From JBBATK01 sp044228685 (GTDB lineage: Bacteria; Bacteroidota; Ignavibacteria; Kapaibacteriales; NICIL-2), in NCBI GenBank assembly GCA_044228685.1, contig JBGAUL010000021.1, positions 19,504 to 83,503 on the forward strand: a stretch of DNA of 64,000 nucleotides, written 5' to 3'. A model generated the notes under the pieces. It made no database searches. It saw only the letters and a list, made by a program, of their open reading frames with translations, and had not been told where the DNA came from. The translations under genes and the position numbers were made by a program. Within the stretch, counting starts at the first letter, position 1; each line of letters starts with the position of its first letter. Of the stretch, positions 8,433-17,314 are shown piece after piece.

Positions 8433-8876
8433 TCATCGAAACGGACGAAGATGCTGAAAATCATCGCCGAGAATAACGGTGCAATCGAGCTGCAATGACG
8501 AATCAATTTCCGTTCTCACATGACTGCCGTCAATTCCCAATGCATAAGCCAGCTTTCGTGCCGCTACGGTATCAGATCGAAGACGAATCACTTCTGAATG
8601 CGTTGCATGCTCTTGTGTGTTTTCAGCACTAACGACATCGAAGCCTCTGCGTCGTAAATACTCAGTTGCTTTCTTCGCCAATCCTGACGTACTCGTCGCA
8701 TTCAGGATTCTCAGCTGCACGTACAGGTCTTTACCAAAATCCGGTTCAGCTTCGACAAGTCGAGCATCGACCGGGGGCTTGACGAACATACGCGATACGA
8801 AAGCATAGAGGAATACAGCAACGATGCAGGCTAGAACGCTCAGCGACACCACGGACAGAGTACTTTTTAAACGCAT
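8433..8876 (-). CDS. Membrane-anchored LytR_C-domain protein
   Basis: This 147-residue protein has one N-terminal transmembrane helix (about 8-28) and no cleavage motif, so it is probably anchored with the rest outside the cytoplasm. Residues 50-145 match the LytR/CpsA/Psr C-terminal domain: VQLRILNAT..SGLA...TEYLRRRGFDVV, a central VIRLRSD and AR.LA..LGI, and the closing CTVILGDDF motif. In bacteria outside Firmicutes this domain often occurs alone next to rsfS, which is the arrangement here (50 bases upstream of rsfS). It probably works at the cell wall or envelope, but the activity of the solitary domain is unknown. Confidence 0.85.
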   Translation of the reverse strand: MRLKSTLSVVSLSVLACIVAVFLYAFVSRMFVKPPVDARLVEAEPDFGKDLYVQLRILNATSTSGLAKKATEYLRRRGFDVVSAENTQEHATHSEVIRLRSDTVAARKLAYALGIDGSHVRTEIDSSLQLDCTVILGDDFQHLRPFR

Positions 8877-8913
8877 ATTCCGCTTCGCTACACTCGAACA
8901 ATCAAACAGGCAG

Positions 8914-8945
8914 AAAAAACAACAGCCCGTGAAGACTCACGAGCT
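8914..8945 (-). terminator. Intrinsic terminator downstream of nuoI
   Basis: On the minus strand AGCTCGTGA (8937-8945) pairs with TCACGGGCT (8924-8932, one G-T pair) over a 4-base loop, and a run of six T follows a 4-base spacer. It lies between the nuoI stop and the LytR_C gene, separating the Complex I unit from the rsfS-argS unit. Confidence 0.7.
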
Positions 8946-8970
8946 CTTGTTGTGATGCATCGTATTCTTC

Positions 8971-9471
8971 TCAACGGTACTGGCGTAAGAATTCCAGTCG
9001 CTCCTGTAATCGGGCAACCGGAACAAGCAATTTCGACTTATCAAAAATTGCTTCTTCTTGCGTATGGAAAACGATATCGTAGTCTTTGCTCATGACGATT
9101 GCTTCTTCAGGACAAACCTCTTCGCAATAGCCACAGTAAATACAACGAAGCATATTGATTTCGAAAAGCTCCGGGAAGCGCTCTTTATCGCGCTCTGTTG
9201 TCTCAGCTGCTTGCACTTCGATTGCCAGAGCCGGACATACCCGTGAGCATAAACCACAAGCAACGCAACGTTCGCCTTCGCTCTCTTGAACGAGAACCGG
9301 ACGTCCACGATAACTACCTGTCGGTTCCCAACGAACTTCAGGATATTGTCGCGTCATGTTCGGCTTGAACATCGTCACGAAAGTCGCCGCTAAGCCTTTT
9401 GCAATCTCAGGAAGATAGAGCTTCTCCCAAAAGTTCATGCGCTGAGCGCGTGTGTTTGTCGTTACATTCAT
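8971..9471 (-). CDS. nuoI: NADH-quinone oxidoreductase subunit I
   Basis: Peripheral-arm Complex I subunit carrying the N6a and N6b iron-sulfur clusters that pass electrons toward quinone. The 166-residue product has two intact 4Fe-4S motifs, CVACGLCSRVCP (about residue 78) and CIYCGYCEEVCP (about 118), and the conserved GSYRGRPVL segment before the first one. The N-terminal amphipathic stretch (NFWEKLYLPEIAKGLAATF) is typical. It lies 19 bases after nuoH, third in a nuoG-nuoH-nuoI unit, and a terminator follows. The remaining Complex I genes are not in this window. Confidence 0.97.
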   Translation of the reverse strand: MNVTTNTRAQRMNFWEKLYLPEIAKGLAATFVTMFKPNMTRQYPEVRWEPTGSYRGRPVLVQESEGERCVACGLCSRVCPALAIEVQAAETTERDKERFPELFEINMLRCIYCGYCEEVCPEEAIVMSKDYDIVFHTQEEAIFDKSKLLVPVARLQERLEFLRQYR

Positions 9472-9490
9472 AGTTCAATAATCGATAGCG

Positions 9491-10579
9491 TCAGATAATT
9501 CCGCAACTCTTGAGAACAGATAATATCCCACCGGTAAGAATGATGTTTGCCAATGATACCGGAAGCATGACTTTCCATCCGAGGTTCATGAGCTGATCGT
9601 AGCGGAAACGTGGCAACGTCCAGCGAACCCAGATGAAGAAGAACAAGAGCGCCCCAACTTTGGCCGCAAATGTTCCGAATTGAACCAGCGCCAAAAGAAC
9701 CGAGCCGTCTTGAATACCTAACAATTCCTTCGCAAATGGCGCATCATAACCACCGAGAAAGAGCGTGGTCAAGACTGCCGACGAGGTAACAATATTCGCA
9801 TACTCAGCCAAATAGAACAATCCGAACTTCATTCCTGAATACTCAGTGTGGTATCCACCAACCAATTCAGGTTCCGCTTCAGGCAAGTCGAATGGTGCGC
9901 GATTGGTTTCAGCAAAGGAGGCAACCAGAAAAATGATAAATCCAAGCGGCTGGAAGAAGATGTTCCACTTTCCATTTGCTTGGGAGCTGACAATGGTATT
10001 CAAATCAAGCGAGCCGGCAAACATCAAAACACCGATCAGAGCTAATCCCATGGACAATTCATAGGAAATCATCTGAGCAGATGAGCGAAGTCCACCCATC
10101 AATGAGTATTTGTTGTTTGACGACCATCCGGCCAGCGTCACTCCATAAACAGCGAGTGATGTGAGAGCCAGGATGATGAGAATTCCAACATTGACATTCG
10201 GTGCAATTGCGATGAAGTACTTCACGCCTGCTGAATCGGTGATATAACCGGCAGGGGTGATAACACAGAACAAAGCCACCGCTATTGCAATCGAAATCAG
10301 CGGAGCAAGACGATGGAAAAAAGCATCAGCTTTGTCCGGAACAATATCTTCTTTGGTGTAGAGCTTTAATACGTCTGCAAGTGACTGCAACAATCCCAAA
10401 GGTCCAACGCGATTCGGACCGACGCGATACTGCATAAAGGCCGACACCTTACGCTCAGCATACACGAGAAAGGCCGCGATACCCAAGACGAGATTCAAAA
10501 CAATCACTGCCTTGAGCGTGGCAAAGAGCGCCGGACTTTGAAGAATGTATTCCCCTACTGACTTCAATGTATCCATCAT
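9491..10579 (-). CDS. nuoH: NADH-quinone oxidoreductase subunit H
   Basis: Integral membrane Complex I subunit that forms the quinone-access channel. I place the start at the ATG at 10579 (a second ATG follows at 10576; the TTG further up at 10594 is less likely), giving 362 residues. Conserved blocks are visible: AERKVSAFMQYRVGPNRVGP.GLLQ..AD..KL near residue 45-80, the GW.SNNKYS.MGG.R..AQMISYE loop in the middle, and the ETNRAPFDLPEAE.ELV.GYHTEYSG signature near 225. Eight to nine transmembrane segments are apparent. The closing WVRWTLPRFRYDQLM..GWK..LP motif is present. It lies between nuoG and nuoI on the same strand. Confidence 0.98.
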   Translation of the reverse strand: MMDTLKSVGEYILQSPALFATLKAVIVLNLVLGIAAFLVYAERKVSAFMQYRVGPNRVGPLGLLQSLADVLKLYTKEDIVPDKADAFFHRLAPLISIAIAVALFCVITPAGYITDSAGVKYFIAIAPNVNVGILIILALTSLAVYGVTLAGWSSNNKYSLMGGLRSSAQMISYELSMGLALIGVLMFAGSLDLNTIVSSQANGKWNIFFQPLGFIIFLVASFAETNRAPFDLPEAEPELVGGYHTEYSGMKFGLFYLAEYANIVTSSAVLTTLFLGGYDAPFAKELLGIQDGSVLLALVQFGTFAAKVGALLFFFIWVRWTLPRFRYDQLMNLGWKVMLPVSLANIILTGGILSVLKSCGII

Positions 10580-10675
10580 AATTCTTGAGAGCAAAGTGCA
10601 CTGCGTTGTGTTCGAAGCAATTACTTATCGACCGTCGCTAACCTTCACTGACCGAAAATCTCTTTCAACTAACTC

Positions 10676-12427
10676 TTAGTTTGGTTTCATATCATGTGAT
10701 TCATAGATCACAACCGGAGCTTCCGCTTCATGAGCAGCTCCAAGTTTGATACCATGACGTGCATCGAGCGAACGATAATCCATACCGGCAAAACCGCTAT
10801 GTTTCGTTTGCATTTCTCTGAAGACATCTTCGCTTGAGCTCCATGACCACTCGTGTCCGAGCTCACGTGCAATGCCTTGTGCAATAGTCCAATATTGACG
10901 GCAGTCGCGACGCTCACCTTGGTTCCAACGATCGTTCGCCGCACCAAAGCGATCCAAACGACTCATCTTCATTCCCATGATGCGTAAGTTCTCAGTACTG
11001 ATAACTGCCGGGGTATAATGCTGAACGCGTTTGGTGTGCGAGGTCACCGTTCCTTCAGCCTCTGCATAGCTTGCAGCCGCAAGAACAACATGAGCTTGTG
11101 AAGCAATCTCACCGGCATTCGTACCAGCATACACGCGATGCTTTGCGTTCTGCATTGCAGATCTCAGTTCTGCTGATGCTGTTGCACCATCATCACCAAA
11201 ATTGAGCAGCAAATCTGTCGAAGCAATCTGCTGAGCTAACGCCGCATCTTGCAAACCACGAATTCCCATGGCTTCGAATCCTTGCGAATTCGCGACGCGA
11301 TCAGCAACGCGAAGGAAATCATCACCAAAAGCAGCATCGTTGTGTACTCTGTACACCACACTCACCTTTGCCTTGAGTCCGGCTGCCAACTTCGTTGCCG
11401 CAAATGCATCTTCATTTGATGCCGACGATCCAAGAAGAATTGTGATCGAGGATGCGGAATTGAGTTGGTTAGCAACTGCCTTCAAAGAATCTTTCCATGA
11501 AGCGCTTGCTTGGCTGCCGTTCTTGTTGATCGAGGCACCGCTAAGACGATTTTCGTTGACCCATTTGAATTGGCTGAGACGACCTTCATCGCACATCCAA
11601 TATTGATTCACGTATGGATTTGAACGTGGCTCAAGACGAAGAATGGTGTTGTTGCGAACGCCCACTTGAATGTTGCATCCGCGTGCACAGCCGTGGCAGA
11701 TAGACTCGTTGAAACTCATGTCCCATACACGAGCCTTAAAGCGGAAGTCGATACTGGTCAAAGCTCCTACAGGACACAACTCAATCACATTCATCGAATA
11801 TGGTGAGTCGAATTGCGTGCCTTCGAATGTTTCAATAGTAACATGGTCGCCGCGCTGCACGAAGCTCAAGACCGGCTGATGTGCGATCTCGGTTGCATAA
11901 CGAATGCAGCGTGAACATGAAATGCAGCGCTCTCCGTCGAACATGACGTTTGGTCCCCACTGAACTCTCTTGTCCTTGTGGTTCTTCTCGTCAACAAAAC
12001 GGCTCTCGCCCTTGGAATACTTAAACGCATACTCTTGCAGTTTGCATTGTCCGGCTTCATCGCAAATCGGACAATCCAAAGGGTGATTAACCAAGAGGAA
12101 TTCCATCACGGCGTTTGAAGCCTTGTGCGACTTGTCGTCGCGGGTGCTGACAATCATGCCTTCCGAGACCGGGGTCGCGCAGGCAATCTGCAGTTTGGGC
12201 ATCCAAGCAACAACCGGGTTTCCGTCGGCATCGCGTTCAACCTGACCGTCAGCAGCCTTTTTAGGCGAACCAACGTTCACTAAACACATACGACAGTTTC
12301 CGGCTACACTTAAGGATGGATGCCAGCAGAAATGCGGAATCGTGATTCCGTTGTCATTTGCGGCTTCAATAATGGTCTTTCCGGGCTGGGTTTCGATTGT
12401 ACGACCGTCAATGGTCAAAACGGGCAT
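10676..12427 (-). CDS. nuoG: NADH-quinone oxidoreductase subunit G
   Basis: Complex I subunit holding several iron-sulfur clusters (N1b, N4, N5) and a degenerate molybdopterin-type domain. From the ATG at 12427 (MPVLTIDGR..) the product has 583 residues; a frame-open extension to 12595 lacks family similarity. The 2Fe-2S ferredoxin domain has C.....GNCRMC, then the His-Cys cluster segment CPICDEAGQCKLQ, then the 4Fe-4S pair CISCSRCIR and ELCPVGAL. A further CHGCARGCNIQ motif starts the MopB-like domain. The C-terminal half is short and weakly conserved compared with the 680-900 residues common in other lineages, as in several FCB-group bacteria. nuoH follows 96 bases downstream. The other Complex I genes lie outside the window. 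Confidence 0.95.
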   Translation of the reverse strand: MPVLTIDGRTIETQPGKTIIEAANDNGITIPHFCWHPSLSVAGNCRMCLVNVGSPKKAADGQVERDADGNPVVAWMPKLQIACATPVSEGMIVSTRDDKSHKASNAVMEFLLVNHPLDCPICDEAGQCKLQEYAFKYSKGESRFVDEKNHKDKRVQWGPNVMFDGERCISCSRCIRYATEIAHQPVLSFVQRGDHVTIETFEGTQFDSPYSMNVIELCPVGALTSIDFRFKARVWDMSFNESICHGCARGCNIQVGVRNNTILRLEPRSNPYVNQYWMCDEGRLSQFKWVNENRLSGASINKNGSQASASWKDSLKAVANQLNSASSITILLGSSASNEDAFAATKLAAGLKAKVSVVYRVHNDAAFGDDFLRVADRVANSQGFEAMGIRGLQDAALAQQIASTDLLLNFGDDGATASAELRSAMQNAKHRVYAGTNAGEIASQAHVVLAAASYAEAEGTVTSHTKRVQHYTPAVISTENLRIMGMKMSRLDRFGAANDRWNQGERRDCRQYWTIAQGIARELGHEWSWSSSEDVFREMQTKHSGFAGMDYRSLDARHGIKLGAAHEAEAPVVIYESHDMKPN

Positions 12428-12774
12428 GTGTACGACTCCAAAGCGTGAACGAAGAGCGTCGCCTGCTGCTGTTTGAGCGACACTATTAGCAAGCACGAAA
12501 ATAGTGGTTGAAGGTGAATTGAGGAATGAAAAATCGGCATTATTGTGGCTCGGATGAAGATTATTGACCATTGTGGAAAAGTGCTTTCCCTGCACTTCTG
12601 CCTGCTGTTTTCATTCACGGTCTCCAAGCAAACCAAGCACAGGACTCTCCTTCGAAGCCGTACTACCGCTCTGCTTCGTTCGGATACTCGTTTCTGCATC
12701 ATCAAAATTCTTCACGTCAATTTCTTCAATCTCGATCATACACGTATTTTTGGACTATTACGTCCTATTTGTAA
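12428..12774. other. Divergent intergenic region upstream of nuoG
   Basis: This 347-base stretch separates nuoG (minus strand) from the small exported protein at 12775 (plus strand), so both promoters should lie here. I find no convincing TAnnTTTG element on either strand. The first 168 bases next to nuoG are an open in-frame extension of nuoG without family similarity. One possible small minus-strand gene (12611-12739) is listed separately. No repeats or strong hairpins are seen. Confidence 0.6.
12611..12739 (-). CDS. Possible 42-residue acidic small protein upstream of nuoG
   Basis: A minus-strand frame starts with ATG at 12737-12739 and stops with TGA at 12611-12613. The translation opens with an acidic stretch (MIEIEEIDVKNFDDAE), then a Lys/Ser/Thr-rich middle, then SPVLGLLGDRE. 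The composition looks protein-like and unlike the Arg/Ser-rich noise of other frames in this region, but there is no family match that I know, and no obvious ribosome binding site. It lies 184 bases before nuoG on the same strand and could be a small leader protein. It may equally be chance. Confidence 0.3.
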   Translation of the reverse strand: MIEIEEIDVKNFDDAETSIRTKQSGSTASKESPVLGLLGDRE

Positions 12775-13149
12775 ATGCTCAAAATTGTCGCCATACTGAA
12801 CCTTTGCATCCATCTCTGCATTGCCAGCGATGCCTATCAATTGTGCAAACTCCCAAAGCTTGTGGCGCATTATCAGGCGCATTTGAGCACGCATCCTCGA
12901 TCGACACTCTTGAGCTTTTTGCAGGATCATTACGTGTCTAAGAGTGATGCATCAAGCAAAGCGGGTCATGAGCAGCTACCATTTATCGATGATGATTGCG
13001 ATGCAGTCATTGACCTTCTGACCACCGCTGTACTCTGTGTGCCTCCTCAAACAGAACTTTGCCCGCAAACAACTCAGGTACTAGTCTTTTGGCATCAAGC
13101 CTGTCCCACCGGCATAAAACCCTCTGTCTTCGAACCCCCTCGAGCATAA
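12775..13149 (+). CDS. Small exported protein of a Bacteroidota-type family
   Basis: The 124-residue product has an N-terminal hydrophobic signal (about 1-18). Its middle reads LCKLPKLVAHYQAHLS..P...LLSFLQDHY, followed 20 residues later by HEQLPF. I recall this K-LP-L-HY-H / FL-HY / LPF pattern from short periplasmic proteins common in Bacteroidota, often near metal- or membrane-related genes, with no established function. The distal part is Cys-containing and not conserved in my memory. It is followed after 162 bases by a membrane protein gene that has a similar taxonomic distribution, so the two may form a unit. Function unknown. Confidence 0.7.
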   Translation: MLKIVAILNLCIHLCIASDAYQLCKLPKLVAHYQAHLSTHPRSTLLSFLQDHYVSKSDASSKAGHEQLPFIDDDCDAVIDLLTTAVLCVPPQTELCPQTTQVLVFWHQACPTGIKPSVFEPPRA

Positions 13150-13311
13150 TCTGCTGTTTAGCCGACCCAATCAAAACATTGCGACTAGCCTTCCTGGCTA
13201 TTCACTGAAGCGTGCATTTCGTGCAGCCGCTCGCTGTATTGGAATCGAGCCTGCGATAGTGCACCTGTCTCTCGGAAACCACAATTATGTATCACGTAAA
13301 AATTGAAAACA

Positions 13312-13929
13312 ATGAACTTCACCCACATTCATTTGCTGCTTAATCACGCTCCCATCATCGGAATCATGGGCGCTTTTGTACTCTGTATTTGGCTCATCTT
13401 CAAACCCAACATGAGCTTATGGAGATTGAGTTTGATTGTCACTGTTGCTTGCGGACTCCTCTTGCTACCCGTCTTCTTTACAGGAGAACCTGCCGAAGAC
13501 ACCGTCGAGTCAATCGTCGGAGTTCAAGAGTCCATGATCGAAAGTCACGAAGACTCAGCCAAGCTGAGCCTGATACTCGTTCTCGCGAGTGCAGTTGTTG
13601 CGGTATTTTTTCTCATTCGAACGAAGATGTCGCAAGAGCTGAAGCGACTGGATCTTGTTATCGTAACGTTAGTACTGTTTACGTCAAGCGCCTCGCTTTC
13701 ATGGACGGGATATCTCGGCGGACAAATTCGTCACACTGAAATCTCATCAGTAGCCGCACAACAAGGTGGCGCATCGGAAGGCACCGAGAAGGATGATGAC
13801 GATGCCCCGGCAGCTAATCCGGCAACAAATGCTCAAGCGACTAAGGACAGCACGACAGCCGGTGCAAGCGCAACTGTTGGTGCCGCACAGGCAAAGCCAG
13901 CTCCAAAGGCAAAGGACGACGACGACTAA
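13312..13929 (+). CDS. DUF2231-like four-helix membrane protein
   Basis: The product has 205 residues from the ATG at 13312; a TTG at 13303 is possible but less likely. Four transmembrane segments are seen at about 9-28, 40-58, 88-106 and 118-137. Conserved-looking motifs are HLLLNHAPIIG at the start, FTGEPAEDTVE after helix 2, ESMIESHEDSA before helix 3, and TGYLGGQIRHTEI after helix 4. The several His and acidic residues at the membrane borders recall DUF2231-type membrane proteins, suggesting a redox or metal role, but this is inference. The C-terminal 55 residues are low-complexity Ala/Thr/Asp and end in a run of Asp. An intrinsic terminator follows. Confidence 0.75.
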   Translation: MNFTHIHLLLNHAPIIGIMGAFVLCIWLIFKPNMSLWRLSLIVTVACGLLLLPVFFTGEPAEDTVESIVGVQESMIESHEDSAKLSLILVLASAVVAVFFLIRTKMSQELKRLDLVIVTLVLFTSSASLSWTGYLGGQIRHTEISSVAAQQGGASEGTEKDDDDAPAANPATNAQATKDSTTAGASATVGAAQAKPAPKAKDDDD

Positions 13930-13959
13930 GTCCTTTGTGGTCACCTTAGCAAGTATCGA

Positions 13960-13993
13960 AGCCCGATTGAGTGTTTTCTCATTCGGGCTTTTT
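13960..13993 (+). terminator. Intrinsic terminator
   Basis: AGCCCGATTGAG (13960-13971) pairs with CTCATTCGGGCT (13978-13989) with a single mismatch over a 6-base loop, and T bases run from 13989 to 13993. It ends the unit containing the DUF2231-like gene. Confidence 0.8.
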
Positions 13994-14075
13994 GTTGTTA
14001 GTGCGGCTTGACAGACGACACTCGTCCAAAACTGAAGTGCGATGTATTTTGCCTTTCTAACACTTGTAGAAGCAC

Positions 14076-15728
14076 ATGTCAGATCTCGCTCAGCGTATTC
14101 GTTCTGCCCAGTCTGTTTCCGGATCAACCGCCGGCGCATCGCAATTCAAAAACAGCTCTATGCTCGCGGCTTTGCTGCGTCAGTGGAGTGAACGCAAGGA
14201 GCAGACTTTCATGATCTACTACGCCGAACAGGGTCAGCGCGAGGAGATTAGTTACGACACATTCGTTCGTCGTGTACTCTGCACCGCAAACTATCTTCAC
14301 TCAAAAGGCATTAGCACAGGTTCACGATTTGTAACCGCTGCCTATAACCATCCGGATACTATCGTTCAGTACTTCGCTGCTTGGGCTCTTGGCGCATGTG
14401 TTGTTCCGCTCAACATGAGTGAGGATGATGATCGTTTGAACTACATCATGGGAAATTGTGGTGCAAGGTTGGTTTTGGTTCGCGAGGATTACAGAGATCG
14501 CATTCAATCTCTTACCAAAGACATCGCAATCGAGTGCATCTGTGTTGATGCAGATTATCACGCCGCAGTTGCCGCCTCTACTCCCTATGACGCAGAGCCA
14601 CAGGATAGTTTGGATGCCGAGTGTTTGATTGTCTACACAAGCGGCACCACCGGACATCCCAAAGGCGTGGTGCTTGTGCAACGAAATCTCATGGCTGATG
14701 GCGAGGGCATCGCTTACTGGCACTCAATCGATGAAACGCAAAGGATGATGTGCGTGCTCCCTATTCATCATGTGAACGGGACAATCGTTACGCACGTCAC
14801 TCCCTTTCTCGCCGGCGCGTCGGTTGTACTTAATCGAAAATTTCAAACCGATACCTTCTTCGAACGCATTCGGTCAGAGAAGGTCAACATCGTCAGTGTT
14901 GTTCCAACTCTCCTCGCCTTTTTGCTTGAAGCAAATGCAAATGCTGAAGGAGTGCGAGAGGCAGGATTACGTCATATCATATGCGGCGCCGGACCCTTAA
15001 CCTGCGAACTAGCTCGACGCTTTGAAGATCACTATGCAATTCGCATTCTTCATGGATATGGATTGTCGGAAACGACCTGCTATTCCTGTTTTCTTGAGTG
15101 CGATCTCAGCGACGACGAACACCGCTATTGGATGCATCATTTCGGCTTTCCTTCGATTGGCACTCCGATTCGTGAAAATGAGATGGCCATACACGATCCT
15201 GAAGGACGTGAGCTGGGCGAAAACGAGCGAGGCGAAATCGTCATTCGCGGCTGGAACGTGATGAAAGAATATTACCAAAACACAGAAGCCAACGACAAGA
15301 CCTTTGCCTTTGGATGGTTTCGCAGTGGCGATGAAGGCTTTCGTGTACGCTCGCCAAAGGGCAAGGATTACTACTTCATCACAGGTCGTTTGAAGGAGTT
15401 GATAATTCGCGGTGGCGTCAATCTTGCACCTCTTGAAATCGACGAAGTCATTAACCGTGCTCCGGGAGTGAAGGCCGGCATTAGCGTTGGATTTGAAAAC
15501 GATATGTACGGCGAGGAAGTTGGTGCATTGGTCATCGCGCACGATGGCGCGAATGTCGATAGCATCCTTGAATTCTGTCAGAAGGAACTTCCCTTTTCGA
15601 AAGCACCAAAAGTCGTACTCTTTGCCGACGCACTTCCTGTTACCTCAACAGGAAAATACCAGCGATCAAAGGTCAAGCACCTTTTTACTGAGTGGAAGGC
15701 AACACAATTCAGAGCAAAACACAAGTGA
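14076..15728 (+). CDS. AMP-forming acyl-CoA synthetase / ligase family enzyme
   Basis: This 550-residue ANL-superfamily enzyme should activate a carboxylic acid with ATP to an acyl-adenylate and then transfer it, most likely to CoA. The phosphate-binding loop reads YTSGTTGHPKG (about residue 188). The A5-type motif is GYGLSETT, the hinge region has WFRSGDEGFR and the C-terminal domain has the GRLKELIIRGG motif. The catalytic lysine near the C-terminus lies in TSTGKYQRSK. Substrate cannot be read from the sequence: a medium- or long-chain fatty acid or an aryl acid are all possible. It stands alone, with a terminator upstream and a convergent gene downstream. Confidence 0.85.
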   Translation: MSDLAQRIRSAQSVSGSTAGASQFKNSSMLAALLRQWSERKEQTFMIYYAEQGQREEISYDTFVRRVLCTANYLHSKGISTGSRFVTAAYNHPDTIVQYFAAWALGACVVPLNMSEDDDRLNYIMGNCGARLVLVREDYRDRIQSLTKDIAIECICVDADYHAAVAASTPYDAEPQDSLDAECLIVYTSGTTGHPKGVVLVQRNLMADGEGIAYWHSIDETQRMMCVLPIHHVNGTIVTHVTPFLAGASVVLNRKFQTDTFFERIRSEKVNIVSVVPTLLAFLLEANANAEGVREAGLRHIICGAGPLTCELARRFEDHYAIRILHGYGLSETTCYSCFLECDLSDDEHRYWMHHFGFPSIGTPIRENEMAIHDPEGRELGENERGEIVIRGWNVMKEYYQNTEANDKTFAFGWFRSGDEGFRVRSPKGKDYYFITGRLKELIIRGGVNLAPLEIDEVINRAPGVKAGISVGFENDMYGEEVGALVIAHDGANVDSILEFCQKELPFSKAPKVVLFADALPVTSTGKYQRSKVKHLFTEWKATQFRAKHK

Positions 15729-15783
15729 TTGTGTTGTGAGAATTGATTGCAGACTGACGGAATGAGTTATGCCTCAGATTTGA

Positions 15784-17280
15784 CTACTCGTCATCATCAG
15801 CCGGACCACCCTTGAAGATGGATCCAACCATGTCTTTGTACGCAACCACTCCTTCGATTTCATCCTTTGCAATCTTGGAATGTTGGTGCAACGCATCAAG
15901 CACAAACTCCATAGCAGAAGCCATTTCTTGTGGTTGAGCAGGATGGACGTTCATGTGCTTTTGCACGAGGTCGCGAAGTGTCGGGACTTTGTCTAGTTCG
16001 GCCAGATAGTCATCATGCGACATCATATCACTCAAGGTAATTGAGTTGCCTTGAGCAAAGTACTGCACTATACCCGCATACTCATCACGAACCGTCTCCT
16101 GAGCCTTGCGCTTACGTGGCTGAAGCGGATCACGGAAGTAGAGCTTGAAGACTTCACGAAGTCCACGTCCAATCAATGCCTTAGCAATCGTGCTCGCACC
16201 TTCCTGCTCTCCTTCGAACACTAGCTCAACCTTACCTGTTATACCGGCTAGCGCTTGATGAAAGTCAATAACGCGAGGCACAACTGTCTTTTCACTTGTG
16301 AGCAGCGCACGTCGTTCAGCGTTGGAGACAACAGACTCCAAAACCGATATCGTCATACGAGCGGACACTCCCGACGACTGATCAACAAACTCGCTTGTGC
16401 GTGCACACATTGCCGTTGCTTCGACGATCTGCTTGATGAATTTTGGAATCACAATCGGCAATTCAGTTCCGCGACTAGTCCAGGCATTTTGATCCATGAT
16501 GCTGATTCCATCATCCATACTGCGCGGATAGTGGGTCAAAATCTGTGCATCAATGCGATCCTTCAACGGCGTGATGATACTTCCGCGATTCGTGTAGTCT
16601 TCCGGATTCGCCGTAAACACAATGCACATCTCCAGCGGCATACGAATATTAAATCCGCGGATCTGCACATCGCGTTCTTGCAGAATATTGAACAGCGCAA
16701 CTTGGATACGTGGCTGTAAGTCGGGCAACTCGTTGATCACGAAGATGCCGCGGTTGGTGCGAGGGATAATGCCGTAGTGAATTGCGCCTTCGTGCGAATA
16801 GGACAAACGTTGAGTCGCAGCTTTGATCGGATCTATATCACCTATCAAGTCAGCTACCGACACATCCGGCGTCGCCAACTTCTCGCCGTAGCGTTCACTT
16901 CGATGTATCCACTCAATCGGTGTTTCATCCTGAGCATCCGCAACTAATTGTCGGGCATGATGAGAAATCGGATGGAATGGCGAGTCGTTGATTTCGGATC
17001 CGCGAACGATCGGCGTAAACTCATCGAGAAAATTGACCAGTAATCGCGCGATACGAGTTTTGGCCTGACCGCGAAGTCCTAAGAGCAGCATGTCGTGACG
17101 TGCTAAAATCGCATTAACGATTTGCGGCACAACAGTATCATCGAATCCAATGATGCCGGGAAAAAGCGTTTCGTGCGCGCGGATTTTGCGAATGACGTTG
17201 TGACGCATTTCGTCCTTGGGTGACAAAATCTGGTAGCCCGATCTCTTCAATTCACCGAGAGTAGTAGATGATGGTTTCAT
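15784..17280 (-). CDS. MoxR/BchI-type AAA+ ATPase
   Basis: The 498-residue protein is an AAA+ ATPase related to magnesium chelatase subunit I and MoxR. Residues about 35-75 hold the P-loop GLRGQAKT; the Walker B equivalent is GIFVINELPDL (Asn-Glu in place of Asp-Glu); the sensor-1 region is VFTANPEDYTNRG, and the loop LKDRIDAQI.THYP provides the arginine-finger region. The C-terminal 200 residues are helical. Bacterial relatives usually act with a VWA-domain partner in metal insertion or complex remodelling; no VWA gene is adjacent. No bacteriochlorophyll genes are present in the window, so a chelatase role is unsupported. murB follows on the other side of it, transcribed in the same direction. 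Confidence 0.85.
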   Translation of the reverse strand: MKPSSTTLGELKRSGYQILSPKDEMRHNVIRKIRAHETLFPGIIGFDDTVVPQIVNAILARHDMLLLGLRGQAKTRIARLLVNFLDEFTPIVRGSEINDSPFHPISHHARQLVADAQDETPIEWIHRSERYGEKLATPDVSVADLIGDIDPIKAATQRLSYSHEGAIHYGIIPRTNRGIFVINELPDLQPRIQVALFNILQERDVQIRGFNIRMPLEMCIVFTANPEDYTNRGSIITPLKDRIDAQILTHYPRSMDDGISIMDQNAWTSRGTELPIVIPKFIKQIVEATAMCARTSEFVDQSSGVSARMTISVLESVVSNAERRALLTSEKTVVPRVIDFHQALAGITGKVELVFEGEQEGASTIAKALIGRGLREVFKLYFRDPLQPRKRKAQETVRDEYAGIVQYFAQGNSITLSDMMSHDDYLAELDKVPTLRDLVQKHMNVHPAQPQEMASAMEFVLDALHQHSKIAKDEIEGVVAYKDMVGSIFKGGPADDDE

Positions 17281-17314
17281 GGCTGTTTACAAAGTGAAAG
17301 TGAAGGAGATCAGC

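Noticed and set aside
15009..15542. 177-codon minus-strand frame inside the acyl-CoA ligase gene
   Set aside because: It lies wholly opposite a well-supported enzyme gene with all motifs intact, and its translation shows no family features.
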